A DNA stretch of 57,455 nucleotides from Helochares maculicollis (GCA_033557835.1 JAWQRO010000104.1:1-57455); one strand, 5' to 3'. Positions 1 to 12,566 are shown, numbered from the stretch's first letter. Notes: generated from the sequence alone by a model not told the origin. Program-made: numbers and translations.

Positions 1-156
1 AGTTTTATGAACGTGGGATTATGATGCTGCCTGAAAGATGGCAAAAGGTCATTGATCAAAATGGGCAATACATTACAGAATAAAGTTATTTAGTTCCATG
101 AAACAATTGTCTTTGATTTTCTAAAAAAATCCCCAATTACTTAGTTGCCAACCCAA
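1..156 (+). mobile_element. 3' end of a mariner element, cut by the window edge
   Basis: Bases 3-83 read as the C-terminus of a mariner transposase (FYERGIMMLPERWQKVIDQN, ending in YITE and a stop). A 3' terminal repeat CAATTACTTAGTTGCCAACC follows, then TA at 157-158. The fragment matches 43,955-44,111 with about seven mismatches and a small indel (roughly 95% identity), so both are copies of one family. This copy keeps a Trp codon where the other has TGA. The 5' part lies outside the window. Confidence 0.9.
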
Positions 157-158
157 TA

Positions 159-1196
159 GAATGCTCAAAAAGTTTTCGATACAATAAGAAAGGGTGTTGC
201 TTCTAGCCTAATTTTTGTGTATGTTGGTACAATCTTTATATGAACGTATGTGAACTTTCATTTCAATCTGTTAATTCATTTTTTGTTTACAAACCATTTA
301 GTATCAACGTGTCACAGTATTTGTTTACAATGGAAATATTAAATATCGTGCAGTTATTGCATTTTTTGGAAGGTTTAAAAGTAAAAGATATTTATTAACC
401 AATATCGAAAGTGTGTAAAGATTCTTCGCCTTCAATTAGTACAGTACAAAGATGGGTTGCTGAATAAAAACGTAGTTTTACAAGCTTTGAAAATGATCAA
501 TGTCAAGAACTTCTAAAAACAGCAACAACACCAGAAATCGTAGAAAAAACACGGGACATCATATTCAAAAATTGTCGAATTACTGAAAGAGGTTTAATGA
601 AAGCCCTACAGTGGGCATCTCATTGGGCAGTGTAAGCAATATTTTGATTGACGCATTGGGTTTTTGAACGCTGTGTGCCCATTGAAATATGCCAAAAAGG
701 CGTAGCGGTCAGTTTTTTGGGATGTGAAAAGACTTCTGTTTGTAGATTTCTTGCAAACTGATAAAAAAATAACGTCTGAATATTAATGCAGCCTTTTAGA
801 CCAGCTGAAGGAAAAAATCGTAAAAGATGTGCAGGTTTACAGATTAAAATAACCCTTTTCTATCAGCATCGGGTCACAAGAGCATTTTGACAATTAAAAA
901 ATCGAATTGTAAGATCAGCCACCGTATTCACCAAACTTTGCCCTTAGAGACTTCCATCTAGTTCCAGATTTAAAATGAGTGGACTTCATTTTTCGTCAAA
1001 TGCTAAGGGCATATCAAATGTGGAAGCGTATTTTGCAGACCTTTAAGATTCTTACTTCAGAAATGGAATTTATAAAGTGGAGTATCAGTGGAACAAGTGT
1101 ATTGATGTTCAGAGAATCTATACTGAATAATAAAGTGTAATTTAAACTATAATTTAGTTTTTTCTTATCGAACAGCAAACTTTATTGGACAACTAG
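159..1196 (+). mobile_element. Highly decayed mariner element of a second lineage
   Basis: The reading is plus strand. A start-like segment at 330 (MEILNIVQLLHFLEG) is followed by helix-turn-helix-like ISTVQRWVAE near 440. A typical mariner core WDVKRLLFVDFLQTDKKITS then lies at 718-780, and a YFADL plus RNGIYKVE C-terminus at 1,030-1,090. The region between is full of stops and frameshifts, and the second and third catalytic Asp segments are only faintly visible near 880-960. The ends are weakly complementary (GCTCAAAAAGTTTTCG near 164 against AACTTTATTGGAC near 1,180). It abuts the neighbouring mariner directly at its left side. Confidence 0.7.
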
Positions 1197-1207
1197 TGCC
1201 ACTTGGC

Positions 1208-2135
1208 CTATTATTTATAAATATTAGATAAAATTAGATATTCGTTCCTAACAGGGAGAGGAACAAAAGTGAAAATCGAAAATGGTACCTTACCAGAATA
1301 AACGTTGTCCTGCGTTCTTTAACTGATTTTTAGATTTTTAGAAAAGTCTGATAGACGAGGAAAACCTTTTAGAAAATGTCTGCTGTAAGAAATTAGTTTG
1401 ACTCTTTTAAATATTTCGAAACTAAACAAGCGTGTACTGTCATAAATTAAATCCTAAAAGAATGCACCCAAAATTAAGGGTTTAGTCGTATTAACACAAC
1501 CTATTATTTATAACAACTATTGTTCGTTCGTAATAGGCAGAGGAATTAAAATGGAGATCGAAAATGGTACTTTACCAGAATAAACGTTACCCTGCCCTCT
1601 TTAACTGATTTTTATATTTTTAGAAAAGTCTGACATACAAGGATAACCGTTTAGAAAATGTCTACTTTAAGAAATTAGTTTGATTGTCTTAAATACGTAC
1701 TGTCATAAATGAAATCCTAAAGGAATGCATCCAAAATTAAGGATTTAGTCGTAATAATACAACCGATTATTTATAGCAACTGTTGTTCGTTCCTAATAGG
1801 CAGATGAATAAAAATGGAGATCGTAAAAGGTATCTTACCAGAATAAACGTTGCGCTGCTTTCTTTAACTTGGATGTTTAATGTGCAAATATCGGGAAAAA
1901 CAGAATATATCCAGGATCGAATAAGACAAATCTGATGGTCTTATGAAAATGTATTTAATTTCTTATTGCAATACTTTGCATGGAAACTCGATGTCATAAA
2001 GTTTAGTAGTTTTGACCCCAGTGGCGATTTTAATTAATTATAAGGTCGAATATGTTGGAAACAAATCTGCACAGATTTCTAACAAGGATTAAGATCAAGA
2101 ATCTCAGGTTGAAATTTATTGGCAAAAACTTTGAT
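1208..2135. repeat. ~265-290 bp tandem repeat, three copies plus tail (family A)
   Basis: Three head-to-tail copies start at about 1,208, 1,498 and 1,762, each with CCTATTATTTATA. The landmark TTCGTTCCTAA recurs at 1,241, 1,523 and 1,786, and TTACCAGAATAAACGTT recurs in each copy. Spacings are about 282 and 263 bp. The last copy continues into a different tail (1,880-2,135). The same unit and tail occur again at 5,120-6,450. No convincing coding capacity. The arrangement suggests a non-autonomous element with internal tandem repeats, but its termini are not clear. Confidence 0.85.
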
Positions 2136-5119
2136 ACGAGCTTTTAGTGCTTACAAATCAATGCCTTAATCTCATATTCGTCAAACACCAGAAATAAATT
2201 ATAACATTAATCATGCAGTATATTTGAATCTAGTTTAACTAAAGCAATTTGTTCAATTTAAACTACAGCAGGAAAGAGTAATGTATCAAAATGAATAAAA
2301 TTAGATTGTTAGAATTTTACACAGAATCACAGTTTCATACCAGGTAGCCGAAAATGGTACCTGTAACCATAATTCTATATTTCAATGGAAATATATTCAC
2401 TGGGACACCGTTGATTCATTAGGTAGTTTTAAATCGAACTAATGCTTCGATATCAAATATTAACTGAGTAAAACAAGTAATTTTTTAATAAAATGTACGC
2501 AACGAAAATTTAATCCCATTTGGTAATATATCATAAATATGTATGAGAAGATGGTGCCCACTATTTTGGTGCAGTTTAGACAAGACGATTAAAAATTTGC
2601 TCAAAGTGTCCACAAATGCGTGCCAACGGATTTATATATTTACATAGTAGTAAGTACGAGATCTTAATTCAAAGAGTGGCGAATACCTTGTAGTTAAATC
2701 AAGAATTAAATTTCATTTGATAACAAACTCTTGAATTTTAAGCTTGCATACTAAATTTTCGTAGTATTTTCTATCGATAGACTGTTTTTCATAATTGAAA
2801 ATTCAATCCAGTGTTCAGATCCAGTTGAAATATTGTCATATCAAATTTCTAATTATTTTTCCAGTGTGTACAATATTACTAATTGATAGCTCTTGACAAC
2901 GACGCAAAATTCTGTTGAAACTGATCAATTCCAATGGACGTACATGCTTCAAAAATTAGTGTCTAGTATGTCTATGATTTCGCTACAATAGCTCAATTTT
3001 TGAACGTTGACATCTTTGTGTGTAATATTGTTTAATTTAAATTGTTTCAGTTGTATGATTTCAACATGGAATTACTGTTACCTTCTATTTACTGTAGCTA
3101 CTAATAAATGATATGAGTGCTACATATTTTATAATAATGTTTATGTATATAACAGTGGATCACATTTTGGTCATAATAAACATTTTACAAATGAAGTTTT
3201 ATATAACCAATAATCTTTGATAACGAATGCTAGAATTGGATCTGAATTAAAATGATACTAGTTTTTAAAATAGTCCAGCACAACGCATCATGTACCAAAA
3301 ACGAGGGTGATCTACGACTCATTAGCGAGTGCAGACAAAAAACTGCCTTTTTGTATATACAAAAGATACAAAATTTCTATTCAATTTTTCACCTGGAAAT
3401 TAAACTGTGAACAATCCAAGAAGAGTTGAGCTGTTCCACCCACGCTTGGCTCATTAGCAAAAGCTGAGCGCAAACGAATTGCCCCCTTTATGCCAAATTT
3501 GCTTATGATAACGCAGAGCGAAGCCTCTCCAGATTTTTAATGAGAATAGCATAAATGCGGTTAATGTAAATGGGAGGGCTTTGAGAAAAAAATTTAGAGG
3601 CTGTTACTAAAGCAAAGTCGTGTATTAACGTCAAATTCAAAATCTGGAAACCATTAAAAACTGAACTTTTCTAAAGTTTTGATAGTTTAATTTTAAGTTA
3701 GCCGAAAATGACTGTCGTCAATTTGTCGGGTGGCTTATTTCAGAATTTTCCATAAGAAAACTGCATATTTAAAGACATTGTCTAACTGAAATAAACAATC
3801 AATCGCCACTACCAAGAGGTGCATGAAAATGTACCTTTGTTACGCGGACATCCTACCGCTATCGTTTTCAAGAATACATTATTAATCGAACGACCTATTA
3901 GGCTCTCGAATTTCCCAGTGCACCAGCAGAGCACAACACATGAGCAAAACACGCTATAAATAATGACATATGCCCACTTTCTACCAAATCTAATTTCACA
4001 TTTTACCACAATAAAACGTTATCCAATTGTATTAATTTTTAACTTCCTCTCCATCTAATTACGGTAATTTCGGGCCTTTGCCCTTACTACAACACAAAAC
4101 TGCTCTGTTCTACTCTACTTCAGCATTAACTTACATAACAATACGCGGCCCCGGCTGCGGCCCCGCTTTTGCATCTCGTTTCCAATGAAAGAGATTGTCA
4201 TGCGTTTGTTGCCACCGAAATGATTATAACTCTTTTCGTCTTTGTTTATTTATTTAATTGGTTTCGTCGATAGAGAGGGCGATAAAGCACAATAAATATT
4301 ATACAAACCGTGTCCCCGTGTATAGCTGTTATCAAATAATGGATTAATCTGTGGTTAATCGCTTTCCATGATAACCAATACCACAGCAAACTCATTTACA
4401 GCGTATGTAAATAGATTTTGTATGTGCTATGTATATCTATGGATGTGTATATGAGTGTATGTATTATGGGTCTCTTGTTACCAAGCAGCTCATGTTTCAC
4501 TATGTGTTTGCGTGTGGGTACCCCTGCCCTGCACAAAAGCATCGCATCGTGGCCAGATCTGATTACGCTCTCTTTCTCCTTGCTCTCTTTGTCTTCAAGT
4601 TCAATACACAAAACATTTTCTTGAATTATGCGTGAATATCACACTGTCCTATGTGCACCCAGGAAGCAAGCATATATTTTTGGTAGTTCAAATCAGACAC
4701 ATAATAAGCAAACGGTTTGTAAATTGGAGCGAAAATAAAAAGCAATGTTGACATTGTACAACTTTCTCCAGCTAGAGTATGGCTGTGTACAGAAAGACGA
4801 GCATATTTTTTTACTTGTCATATAATTTTTCTAGATAGTTTTTCTTTGCTCTCTGGCAATATTTTCTAAATATATAAAAACCAACGCAACATAGTTACAA
4901 CTGGCGCTGTGAAATGTCAACATTTTACCATTTTTAAGTTTTAAAACTTGTTCATTCTTTAACGTATCCTTAAGCCGTGAAGCTTAACGATACGAACGAT
5001 TCAGAAATATAGTTAAAATGCTATATTTTCATAATTTGCACCTCCGTTGTAGCTCAAGCAGTGAACTGCAGAGAAAAGTAGTCTTAGCTATGGGTTTTTG
5101 AAAATGAAAGTTTCTGAAC
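2136..5119. other. AT-rich stretch with no recognised gene
   Basis: Short chance reading frames only. A small GC-rich patch near 4,145-4,165 contains a direct repeat of GCGGCCCCG. I see no transposon ends, structural RNA or splice-bounded coding sequence. Confidence 0.5.
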
Positions 5120-5198
5120 TTCTCTTCTCTTGTCGTGAATTAACTCACAAATATTACAGTCAAAGTTAAGGGTTTAGTCGTGTTAACAGAGCCTATTA
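5120..5198. repeat. Left part of a second family A repeat copy, interrupted by a mariner
   Basis: Matches 1,440-1,508 through TGTCGTGAATTAA and TTAAGGGTTTAGTCGTGTTAAC. The match stops at TATTA, exactly where the mariner terminal repeat begins. Confidence 0.8.
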
Positions 5199-6165
5199 TT
5201 AGGTTGGTTCAAATGAAATTGCCGATTTTTATTGACAAATAAAAATACGACTATTTTTTCTTACAAAACTATTTATTAATCAAACTAACCGCCAATTACA
5301 TCAATGGTGCTTTTCCAACGAGTTGGCAATGCCTATATTCCGTGTTTGCAGAAATCCCCATTTTTAGAGGCCCTGAAGTCGTCAAAGGTGCTCATAATGT
5401 CAGTTTCGTTCGTAAATATTTTATTATTTAAAAATGAAACCAGATGTTTGAAAAATGTAAGTTGGTTGGAGAATGGTCTGGTGAGTACGCAGGATGTGGA
5501 AGAACTTTAATGTTTAATTGGTTTAATTTTGAAATCGTCAACTGTGATATGGTAGGCGCTTTACCATGGAGTAAGATTAATCCGAGTCTCTTTACTAAAT
5601 TAACATCTTTATTCTTGGGGTATTAAAACATACTGTCTATTTCGCTACAGTATATTTCTGCCGTTATTGATTGACTTAAGAAATGATTCATGGATTATTC
5701 CGTTTGTATACCACCATACAGTGACCATTACTTTTCTTTGGTGTAATGCTTGGTTGGTTGTATGTTTAGAGACTTCATCTTTATCCAACCACTGTCCAGA
5801 TCTTTTGCGGTTATTGTAAATAATCCATTTTTCGTCACACGTGAGAGCCCGATTCAAAAATGACTCTCGGTTGTTTCTTAACAATAAAGACGATGAGACT
5901 TCAAATCGTCTCTGTTGCATATATGTCGATTCATGTGGTATCGATTTATTCAGATTTTTTACCTTTCCAATGTCATCCAGATATCTAACAATGGTGAAAC
6001 GAGAAACTCCAAGCCCTTATGCGCATTGTCGAAAATTTTTTTGATGATTAGACTCGACAATATTTTTCAATTCCATTTTATGAATTTTGATTTTGGTCTA
6101 CCGTGGGGCCTGTTTGCAAATTTTGAAATTTTGAAAACCAAAATCTAACGGTCCTTTCATTAATG
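5199..6165 (-). mobile_element. Defective cecropia-subfamily mariner (Hsmar1/SETMAR-like)
   Basis: The coding strand is minus. The longest open piece (5,645-5,920) includes RRFEVSSSLLLRNN, LTCDEKWIIYNNRKRSGQWL and KVMVTVWW, which closely resemble the cecropia subfamily that includes the transposase domain of human SETMAR. Upstream on the minus strand is VSRFTIVRYLDDIGKVKNLN. Downstream, near 5,540, LLHGKAP replaces the expected LLHDNARPH, so the second catalytic Asp is lost, and several stops and frameshifts follow. The low-coordinate end keeps TTAGGTTGGTTCAAATG after a TA at 5,197-5,198. The other end is truncated before about 6,170, where the family A repeat resumes. Confidence 0.88.
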
Positions 6166-6171
6166 GTACCT

Positions 6172-6450
6172 GGTCATAATTGATATTAGTTCCTAATGAG
6201 CAGATGAATTAAAGTGGAAATTGGAAATGACATTTTACCAGAATAAACGTTGTGCTGCGCCCTTTATATATAAATCGAATAAGACAAACCTGTTGGTGAT
6301 ATGGAAATGTAATTAAGTTCTTATTACAAAACTTTGTATGAAAAATGTCTTCATACAGTTTTTATTAATTATAAGTACGATTATGCTGGAAACAAATCTG
6401 CACAGATTTCTAACAAGGATGAACATCAACAACCTCAGGTTGAAATTTAT
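6172..6450. repeat. Right part of the second family A repeat copy
   Basis: GTTCCTAATGAGCAGATGAA and TTACCAGAATAAACGTTGTG match the unit at 1,790-1,850. Later GAAACAAATCTGCACAGATT and AGGTTGAAATTTA match the tail at 2,055-2,130. Together with 5,120-5,198 it forms one repeat copy split by the mariner. Confidence 0.85.
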
Positions 6451-6469
6451 ATATATATGCAGATATTTC

Positions 6470-6885
6470 AACCCATATTGTAGGGTGTAGACCCTTATTT
6501 TTGTTCTGTTTTGCACATCCTGTCCGATTGACGATAATACACTTTTTATCTAGCTATGTCTTTCGTACATTTTTCAAGTTTTGCTGTTGCTTGCTGTTCT
6601 GAACCAAATTGTTTCTGCGACCTTTCTAATTTCCATTCGGTAAGTCTTGTGGTCTATTCAGTATCAGCTCTTCCTGCGATGTGCTTAACTCATTGCCATT
6701 TATGTGATTCTATTCTGATAATGATGTCAGTCACTTTAGTTCTTTCTATTATCTAGTCATTTCTTTTTCTGTCCCACTATGATAGTCCTAAAATGCTTCT
6801 TTCCATAGCTCTTTGGGTAGTTAGAATCCAAGTTTCAAAGCCATCTCCTAATATAGGCATGATGCCATTGATCAGAGGCTTTCCT
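6470..6885 (-). pseudogene. C-terminal remnant of an RTE-like non-LTR retrotransposon
   Basis: Read on the minus strand, this region gives TQRAMERSILGLS, then RTKVTDIIIRIESHKWQ, KHIAGRADTE and TTRLTEWKLERSQKQFG. This is the familiar order after the reverse transcriptase domain of RTE-type elements (TQRAMER, then KW-W-GHIAR, then RW plus GRPP-type segment). Stop codons and frame changes show it is dead. No 3' tail or target duplication could be placed. Confidence 0.72.
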
Positions 6886-6915
6886 TTTTAGATAGAGGGA
6901 CATTCTGGATTTGTA

Positions 6916-8162
6916 TTAGGGGGTCCGGAAAATAATGTCGTTTCTGCGCATGTCGATATTTGATTCTCATTTGGTAGCTCATTACGTACTTGGAAGGCAT
7001 GTTAAAGAGATTTTTGTATCATATTTGCTTCTGAATAATTAAGTATTAGACTTTTTTTGCAATTTGGGGTGAAATGACCAGCCAAACACCAGAAGAGTAT
7101 ATCCGGCATTGTATGCTTTTTGAGTTTCGCAAGAGTAATACCGCAACTGCAACGACTAAAAACATTTGCGATGTTTATCCAAGCTCATTGGACCTTCGAA
7201 AATGCCAAAGATGGTTCTCCAAGTTCAGATCAGGCAATTTTGATCTCTCGGACGCCCATCGATCAGGAAGACCAAGAACATTAGATAACGACGTGCTAAG
7301 GGCAAAAGTGGAAGCAAGTCCATGTCAAACAATTGAGAAACATTCAAACAGTCTTAACCAACCTTGGTCACCCATGCAAGAACATTTGCCGCAGATTGGA
7401 AAAATAACCAGAGCTGGTGTTTGGCTCCCCCATCATCTATTCAAACAGAATAAACCCAATCGGTCCATCTCGTGAAACGTATTGCTTCAATGGCATCGTA
7501 CAGATCCGTTTTTTGATCGCTTGATCATTGGAAATGAAAAATGGATAATCCGAAACGCAAAAGGCAGTGGCTCAGCCGAAATGAATTACTAAGAACTACT
7601 GCAAAGCCGGGTTTACACCCCAAAAAGGCACTTCTGTGTGTTTGGTGGAATACACGCGGAGTTGGTCATTTTGAAGTGTTAAAACCTGGACAAACTGTTA
7701 ATGCAGATGTCTATTGTGAACAATTGGAACGAATAAGCCGATCTTTGATTAAAAATATCCGGCAATTGTCAACAGAAAAGGAGTTATTCTGCAACATGAC
7801 AATGCAAGACCGCACTGTGCAAAACAGACAGACAAAATTAACGAATTGGGGTGGGAGATACTGCCTCCACCACCATACTCGCCCGATATTGCACCCTCAG
7901 ATTACCATTTATTCCGATCACTCCGACATTGTCTTAGTGGCAAAAAATTAGAAATTGATGATGTCCAAAATACTATCTCGACATATTTGACAGAAAATCC
8001 GATTGATTTTTTTCGCTATGGTATTGAAAATTTGTATACTAGATGGCAAAGGGTTGATGATAACGAAGGTGAATATATTGTTGATTAGAAATAAAAACTT
8101 GTTAAAAATGTAGTCGTCTGAATTTAACTTAAGAAAACGACATTACTTTCCAGTCCCACTAA
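6916..8162 (+). mobile_element. Near full-length mariner with inverted repeats, transposase broken
   Basis: The 1,247-bp element is flanked by TA (6,914-6,915 and 8,163-8,164). Terminal repeats read TTAGGGGGTCCGGAAAATAA on the left and the complement of TTACTTTCCAGTCCCACTAA on the right. The transposase starts at 7,074 with MTSQTPEEYIRHCMLFEF and an HTH-type segment CQRWFSKFRSGNFDLSDAH. It is frameshifted near 7,330-7,470. The first catalytic motif reads IIGNEKW at about 7,520, with Asp replaced by Asn. The second (LQHDNARPH, about 7,790) and third (YSPDIAPSDYHLF) are in another frame than the preceding block. The C-terminus EGEYIVD and its stop are preserved. Confidence 0.92.
7074..8088 (+). 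pseudogene. Mariner transposase pseudogene
   Basis: Three overlapping open pieces (7,074-7,475, 7,541-7,951 and 7,846-8,088) together cover a roughly 340-residue mariner transposase. At least two frameshifts and a catalytic Asp-to-Asn change make it non-functional. The Asp-to-Asp spacing in the last part is one codon short of the usual 34 residues. Confidence 0.88.
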
Positions 8163-8164
8163 TA

Positions 8165-9455
8165 TATTGTGTAATTTCACCTAAATGCTCTCCAAGCCAG
8201 TTGACACCTTCTGTTTATTCCTGGGTTCAGTGATCCTGAAGTTGGACAAATTGGCCTTAGTATATATACAGTATATAGGGACATGTGAGATGTTTAGAAA
8301 AACTAACTTAATAGGTGGGAGTGGCATGTAATTGAATTAAAACTCCAAGCCCATTTTGCAATTTGTTCCACGAAAAAAAGCTAATGCTACTTAAAATATG
8401 CCCTTTAGCTAGGCAAGATTAATTCTTAATTGCACTAAGAGTTAGTAAATATATTGTTCATAGTAGTTTATAGTAAATTCTTAGATGCATTTTACATGAT
8501 TTTTTGCTGTAGGAAAGGATTGATCTCATAAGTTTTGGAAACAGTGCTTTGAGAAAATATTGGCTCTGACAAACTATTTTGGGGACGTAAATTTAAAATA
8601 TTAAATATAAAAATTACTTGATGACACTATTAAAGAATTCAAGAACACTCAGCATTTGCTACAACGAAATATATATCAAATAGGTAATAGTTTATAGATA
8701 TTTTACTGCGCTATAAGCTATTCCAAGTTAATGGCCTCCAATTGTTCTGGAAAAACTATTCAGCGTATACTGAATACTGTTTTTTCTGACTTATTATTTG
8801 GGCAGTACATAATCAAAATCTGGGGCGTTTACACTTAGCTTCCAAGTTTATGCAAAGGCATAATAAAAACGTATAAATGATACAGAAATCATAGCTTTCG
8901 ACGCATTTTAAGCTTGTTCTTTTCTTAACGCTTCTTCAGTCCCAAGAAAGCAAAGCTTATTTGGTTCTGAATAACTCTTTTTTTCTGAAGCATATTTAAT
9001 TTTTGATATTGCTTAAGTAAGTAGAACAGTTCTTTAACACAGAAAACTTGGTCAAAATTATTTCTATCTATTTTCACCCACGTGCCACTTATCAATTATT
9101 CCGCAATTTAACTATCTTCACTCAATAGTTAAGCAACTTTGCTTGCATGGTACTTTAAATTTTAAGAATACCTCTCCAAAGTAGCCATGAATAGACAAGA
9201 CAAAAATAGTTGATTCTTGAATACTCAAGATTATTAAATACTTAAACTTATTGAAAAGTTTACTTCCAGTAGTTTCAAGACTTATCACTCTTAATGCAAA
9301 AAGAATAAGCAAGATTGTTTCCATCCTTGATAAATCACTTCTTTTTTACTACGTGTACATGAATTATTAAGATTATTTTCTAAAAGACAGTTAGCAGTCA
9401 ACACCGCCGGCCTGTAAAGTATTTGTAGAATCTAGAAATCAAACCGCATAAGACT
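8165..9455. other. AT-rich stretch, nothing recognised
   Basis: No coding sequence, transposon end or structured RNA was found. Only chance frames are present on either strand. Confidence 0.5.
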
Positions 9456-9540
9456 TGCTTACTCGGGATTCGCTCGCGTCGCTCGCTCATCCCTCGCGGA
9501 GAGGAGATGCGTTGTAAAATGAACACTCTTAAAAGTATCA
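9456..9540 (+). repeat. Fold-back family: solo left arm
   Basis: GCTTACTCGGGATTCGCTCG, then a CTCGCTCATCCCTCGCGG block, then AAAATGAACACTCTTAAAA. This aligns at roughly 75% over about 80 bases with 28,640-28,725. The matching right arm is not seen next to it, although AACGCGTTCTCAAAAATC at about 9,600 may be a worn remnant. Confidence 0.65.
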
Positions 9541-12500
9541 TTTCAAATCGTTCGAGAAACGCGAAGCACCGCCAGCGTACGACTTCGTTAACCCCTTAAC
9601 GCGTTCTCAAAAATCATTTAATTTTATTTTGCATTTTATGTAATCAAAAGCAAAATTGTTATTAGTGATAATTAAAATGTGAGATGAAAAAATCACTAAA
9701 ATCTTTCTATTAATTTAATTATGTAATAGCTAAATCAACTTTTAATTTTATAATTCCAACTAGAATATTTTGAAGAAAGTACCAAATATAATCAATATGA
9801 AACATGTTTTTTCGTTGCCGCAATAAAATCTGAGAAACAAATGTATAATTAGATCCAAAAACAGGCACGCTCAAGTTTTCTCAGCTGCAAGATCTCTTGC
9901 GGTTAAATGTGAATTTGAACACTTTTCATTCATATTTTCGCGACTATTTTGGTCAATATTGTGTTTGGATGCTCTTGTGAGTCATAATTATTATTATTAG
10001 CAAAATGTAGATTTCTTTGGTTTGTCTTGAGACTTAAGGTATGATATTGAGTTAACATCGAGAACAGACTAATCATATGTATATTTTCATTGGGCGTTTT
10101 TTATTAAATCTTGAAACTTAGCGATAGCATCATCGGTAGAAACACATTAACTGCCTGATGGTTGCCATACAGAAGACCTATTTGTGTCCGTTAACAAATC
10201 ATAATCAAAACCATTTTGAAATATTTTGAGCATCAAATTAATTAGTACTTTGCAACGTTACTACTAGTTATCCCCAGACCAGTAGTCGTGGGTGAATAAT
10301 AAAATAATGAACAAATAGACTCTCAATCTTAACTGACTCAAGGGTCCCTCGTGCTTCATTGTTGTTGCGGAAGCTTCAAGAGATGAACACACTTAGAACT
10401 ATATTTTGATAAGGTAAAAAAACACCAGCATAACAATGTTATGAATTGAGAGTGCCTCTAGAAGAAATCGATCAAGAATTGGAGAAGCTTCGCTTACTGA
10501 CAGAGTGCAAACGCACGAAGAAATAAAACAAAATTACGAAACGCTTCGCTTCGCTCGCTCATCCAGAGTAATTGATGCAAAAGCTTGTTATATGCGCCCA
10601 TTCTCTCTCTCCCTTTCATCAGAGAAAATACCGCACGCTTTCCAGCACAGTCGGTGCTTCAATCGAATAAAAATTGTGTTACTGCTAAGTTTTAATGGGC
10701 TTTAAGGTGTGCATAAATTTACAACTCGGCAGCTTCATGCAGTTGAAGCAAATGTAAAAATATTTGTCAGGTACATGCGATTATGGCAAAATGCATCAAA
10801 AAGTAATTAGACGCTGCCGCACGACCCCATATGTACATAGCAGGCGACAGTTGGTCCTTCACACCGGGTAGATTAAAAGTAAACGGCCTAAAAATCGAGT
10901 TGGGAGAGTTTGTCATATAAAATACAATGAGTGAACGGAGGAAATGAATTTCGCAATTTAAAGTGTGTATGCGATTTAAATTTCATCGATTCCAGAAGCT
11001 TCGAAAAAATCTTGGCGCCCGTACAATATTTTTATTTGTGCAATAAAACCATAGGCTTTACACACGTGCCGAGTGTCCTTGCTGAGCGAGTCCTTGACGC
11101 TTCTGGTTCGTTTTACAGATTAGGTTTAGGCTGCCAATTTTTTGTTGTTATCATGGATATTTTAGCGCGGCCTGCGGCTTCAGCTCTACCGATTCGACTT
11201 TTTTCTGCTAAGCGGTGCCAAAGTGGGGCCGTATAATAAAATGCAGAGTACAACATAAAATCCACAGGGATCGCAAAACCTTTTCTTGCAGCTTGTTTTT
11301 CGTGCAAAAGTATCCCGTTACCACACGTGTGGAAATGTCCTTGCAGGATATAATGCAGCAGCTAAGCTCGTTAAAAACCAAAACATAAATAGAACTATCA
11401 AATATCCTCATACCCATGCTGCGCTGTTCTCTGATCGTAAAATTTTGCCGTTCTATAAAGAAAATTGCCTTGTATGTTTACCACATCTAGAATATAGTAC
11501 AAGCATGTGCAGAGCTCGCACCAGTTACTTAAAATCCTGCATGTGTTGCGGTTACGACTTCCTTATTCTTATGTTGGCTCTTTTAGCGTTAGTAGCGCAG
11601 CTTGGTTGAAGTGTTCGATCTAGAGTGGAGTTGGTTCAACGAACTCGTAGAGGATCAGCTGAGAGCGAGCTGAACAGTAGCACAGCACAGAACGAGCGGC
11701 CTACGGTTCTAAATGTAGGCGCAGGTCACAAATAATGATTTTTATATGTGAGACAGCTAACTAATCTCTATTTTTGTTTGGGAAAAAAGTTGATGCATCT
11801 AATGCTCGGCTGTCGTTCGTGTTTCAAAAGCGCTCGCTGCTAATGAGTGGAATAGGACTTGTATTCCACTTTTCAGGAAGTCTCTACTATGTATTCTCGC
11901 CGGCTATGTAACTTACTTTGGTTAGTTGTTAGCTAGCCTGTTGCTACCTGGAGTTGCGTGAGACCCAATCCGACGACTGCTTGATTTATAGGTGATTGAT
12001 TAGGCTTAATTATTTTCTTGTTAATTAGGCGGGCAGTCCCTTGCCTCTATTTTCGTTGTTGCGCGAGAGGAGAAATCGAACTTTATGATTATTATGAAAA
12101 TAAAATGAAAAACGCATTACGCAATGCCAGTAACTATGCAGCCACGTTTTATATGCCTTCTTCATACACACTCGCAGCATTCGCGCCGCGGAATCGAAAG
12201 TTTCCTAAATGGAAATTTCCCTTGGGTAGAAATGTTAATTTCACCAACAATACCGGCAAAATAACGTGCAGTTTCTAGGTTTCTAGGTTGATTTAATCTC
12301 CTCCAGTGCGGAGTAGAGCGCATTCAAGGGCGTGAAACATGTCCAAATCAAATTTTGCGCTAGTGCTATTGTGCTTTTTCAGTGCCTCAAATCAAGGTCC
12401 TCTTCATCCTAACATAGTTTACTTTAATTGGGTTTCATTGTCCTCTCAATTTTCTCAGTAGCGCACCTGCAGCCAATTGCAGGCCTTGTCATCACCGATG
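9541..12500. other. Non-coding stretch, partly GC-richer
   Basis: From about 10,900 to 12,700 the base composition rises and the sequence looks less worn than its surroundings. I find no splice-bounded coding frame or known protein motif in it. A short copy of the fold-back arm core (CGCTTCGCTTCGCTCGCTCA) sits at 10,543-10,562. The rest may be regulatory or intronic DNA. Confidence 0.4.
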
Positions 12501-12536
12501 CTAGTGGCGAAACCTAAGCGGGCACCTCGTTGAATG

Positions 12537-12566
12537 CACTGTAATTAACTCCGCTTAATTACAGTG
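12537..12566. repeat. Perfect 12-bp palindrome containing two TAATTA sites
   Basis: CACTGTAATTAA, a six-base spacer CTCCGC, then TTAATTACAGTG. The arms pair perfectly. Each arm holds a homeodomain-type TAATTA core. Confidence 0.75.
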
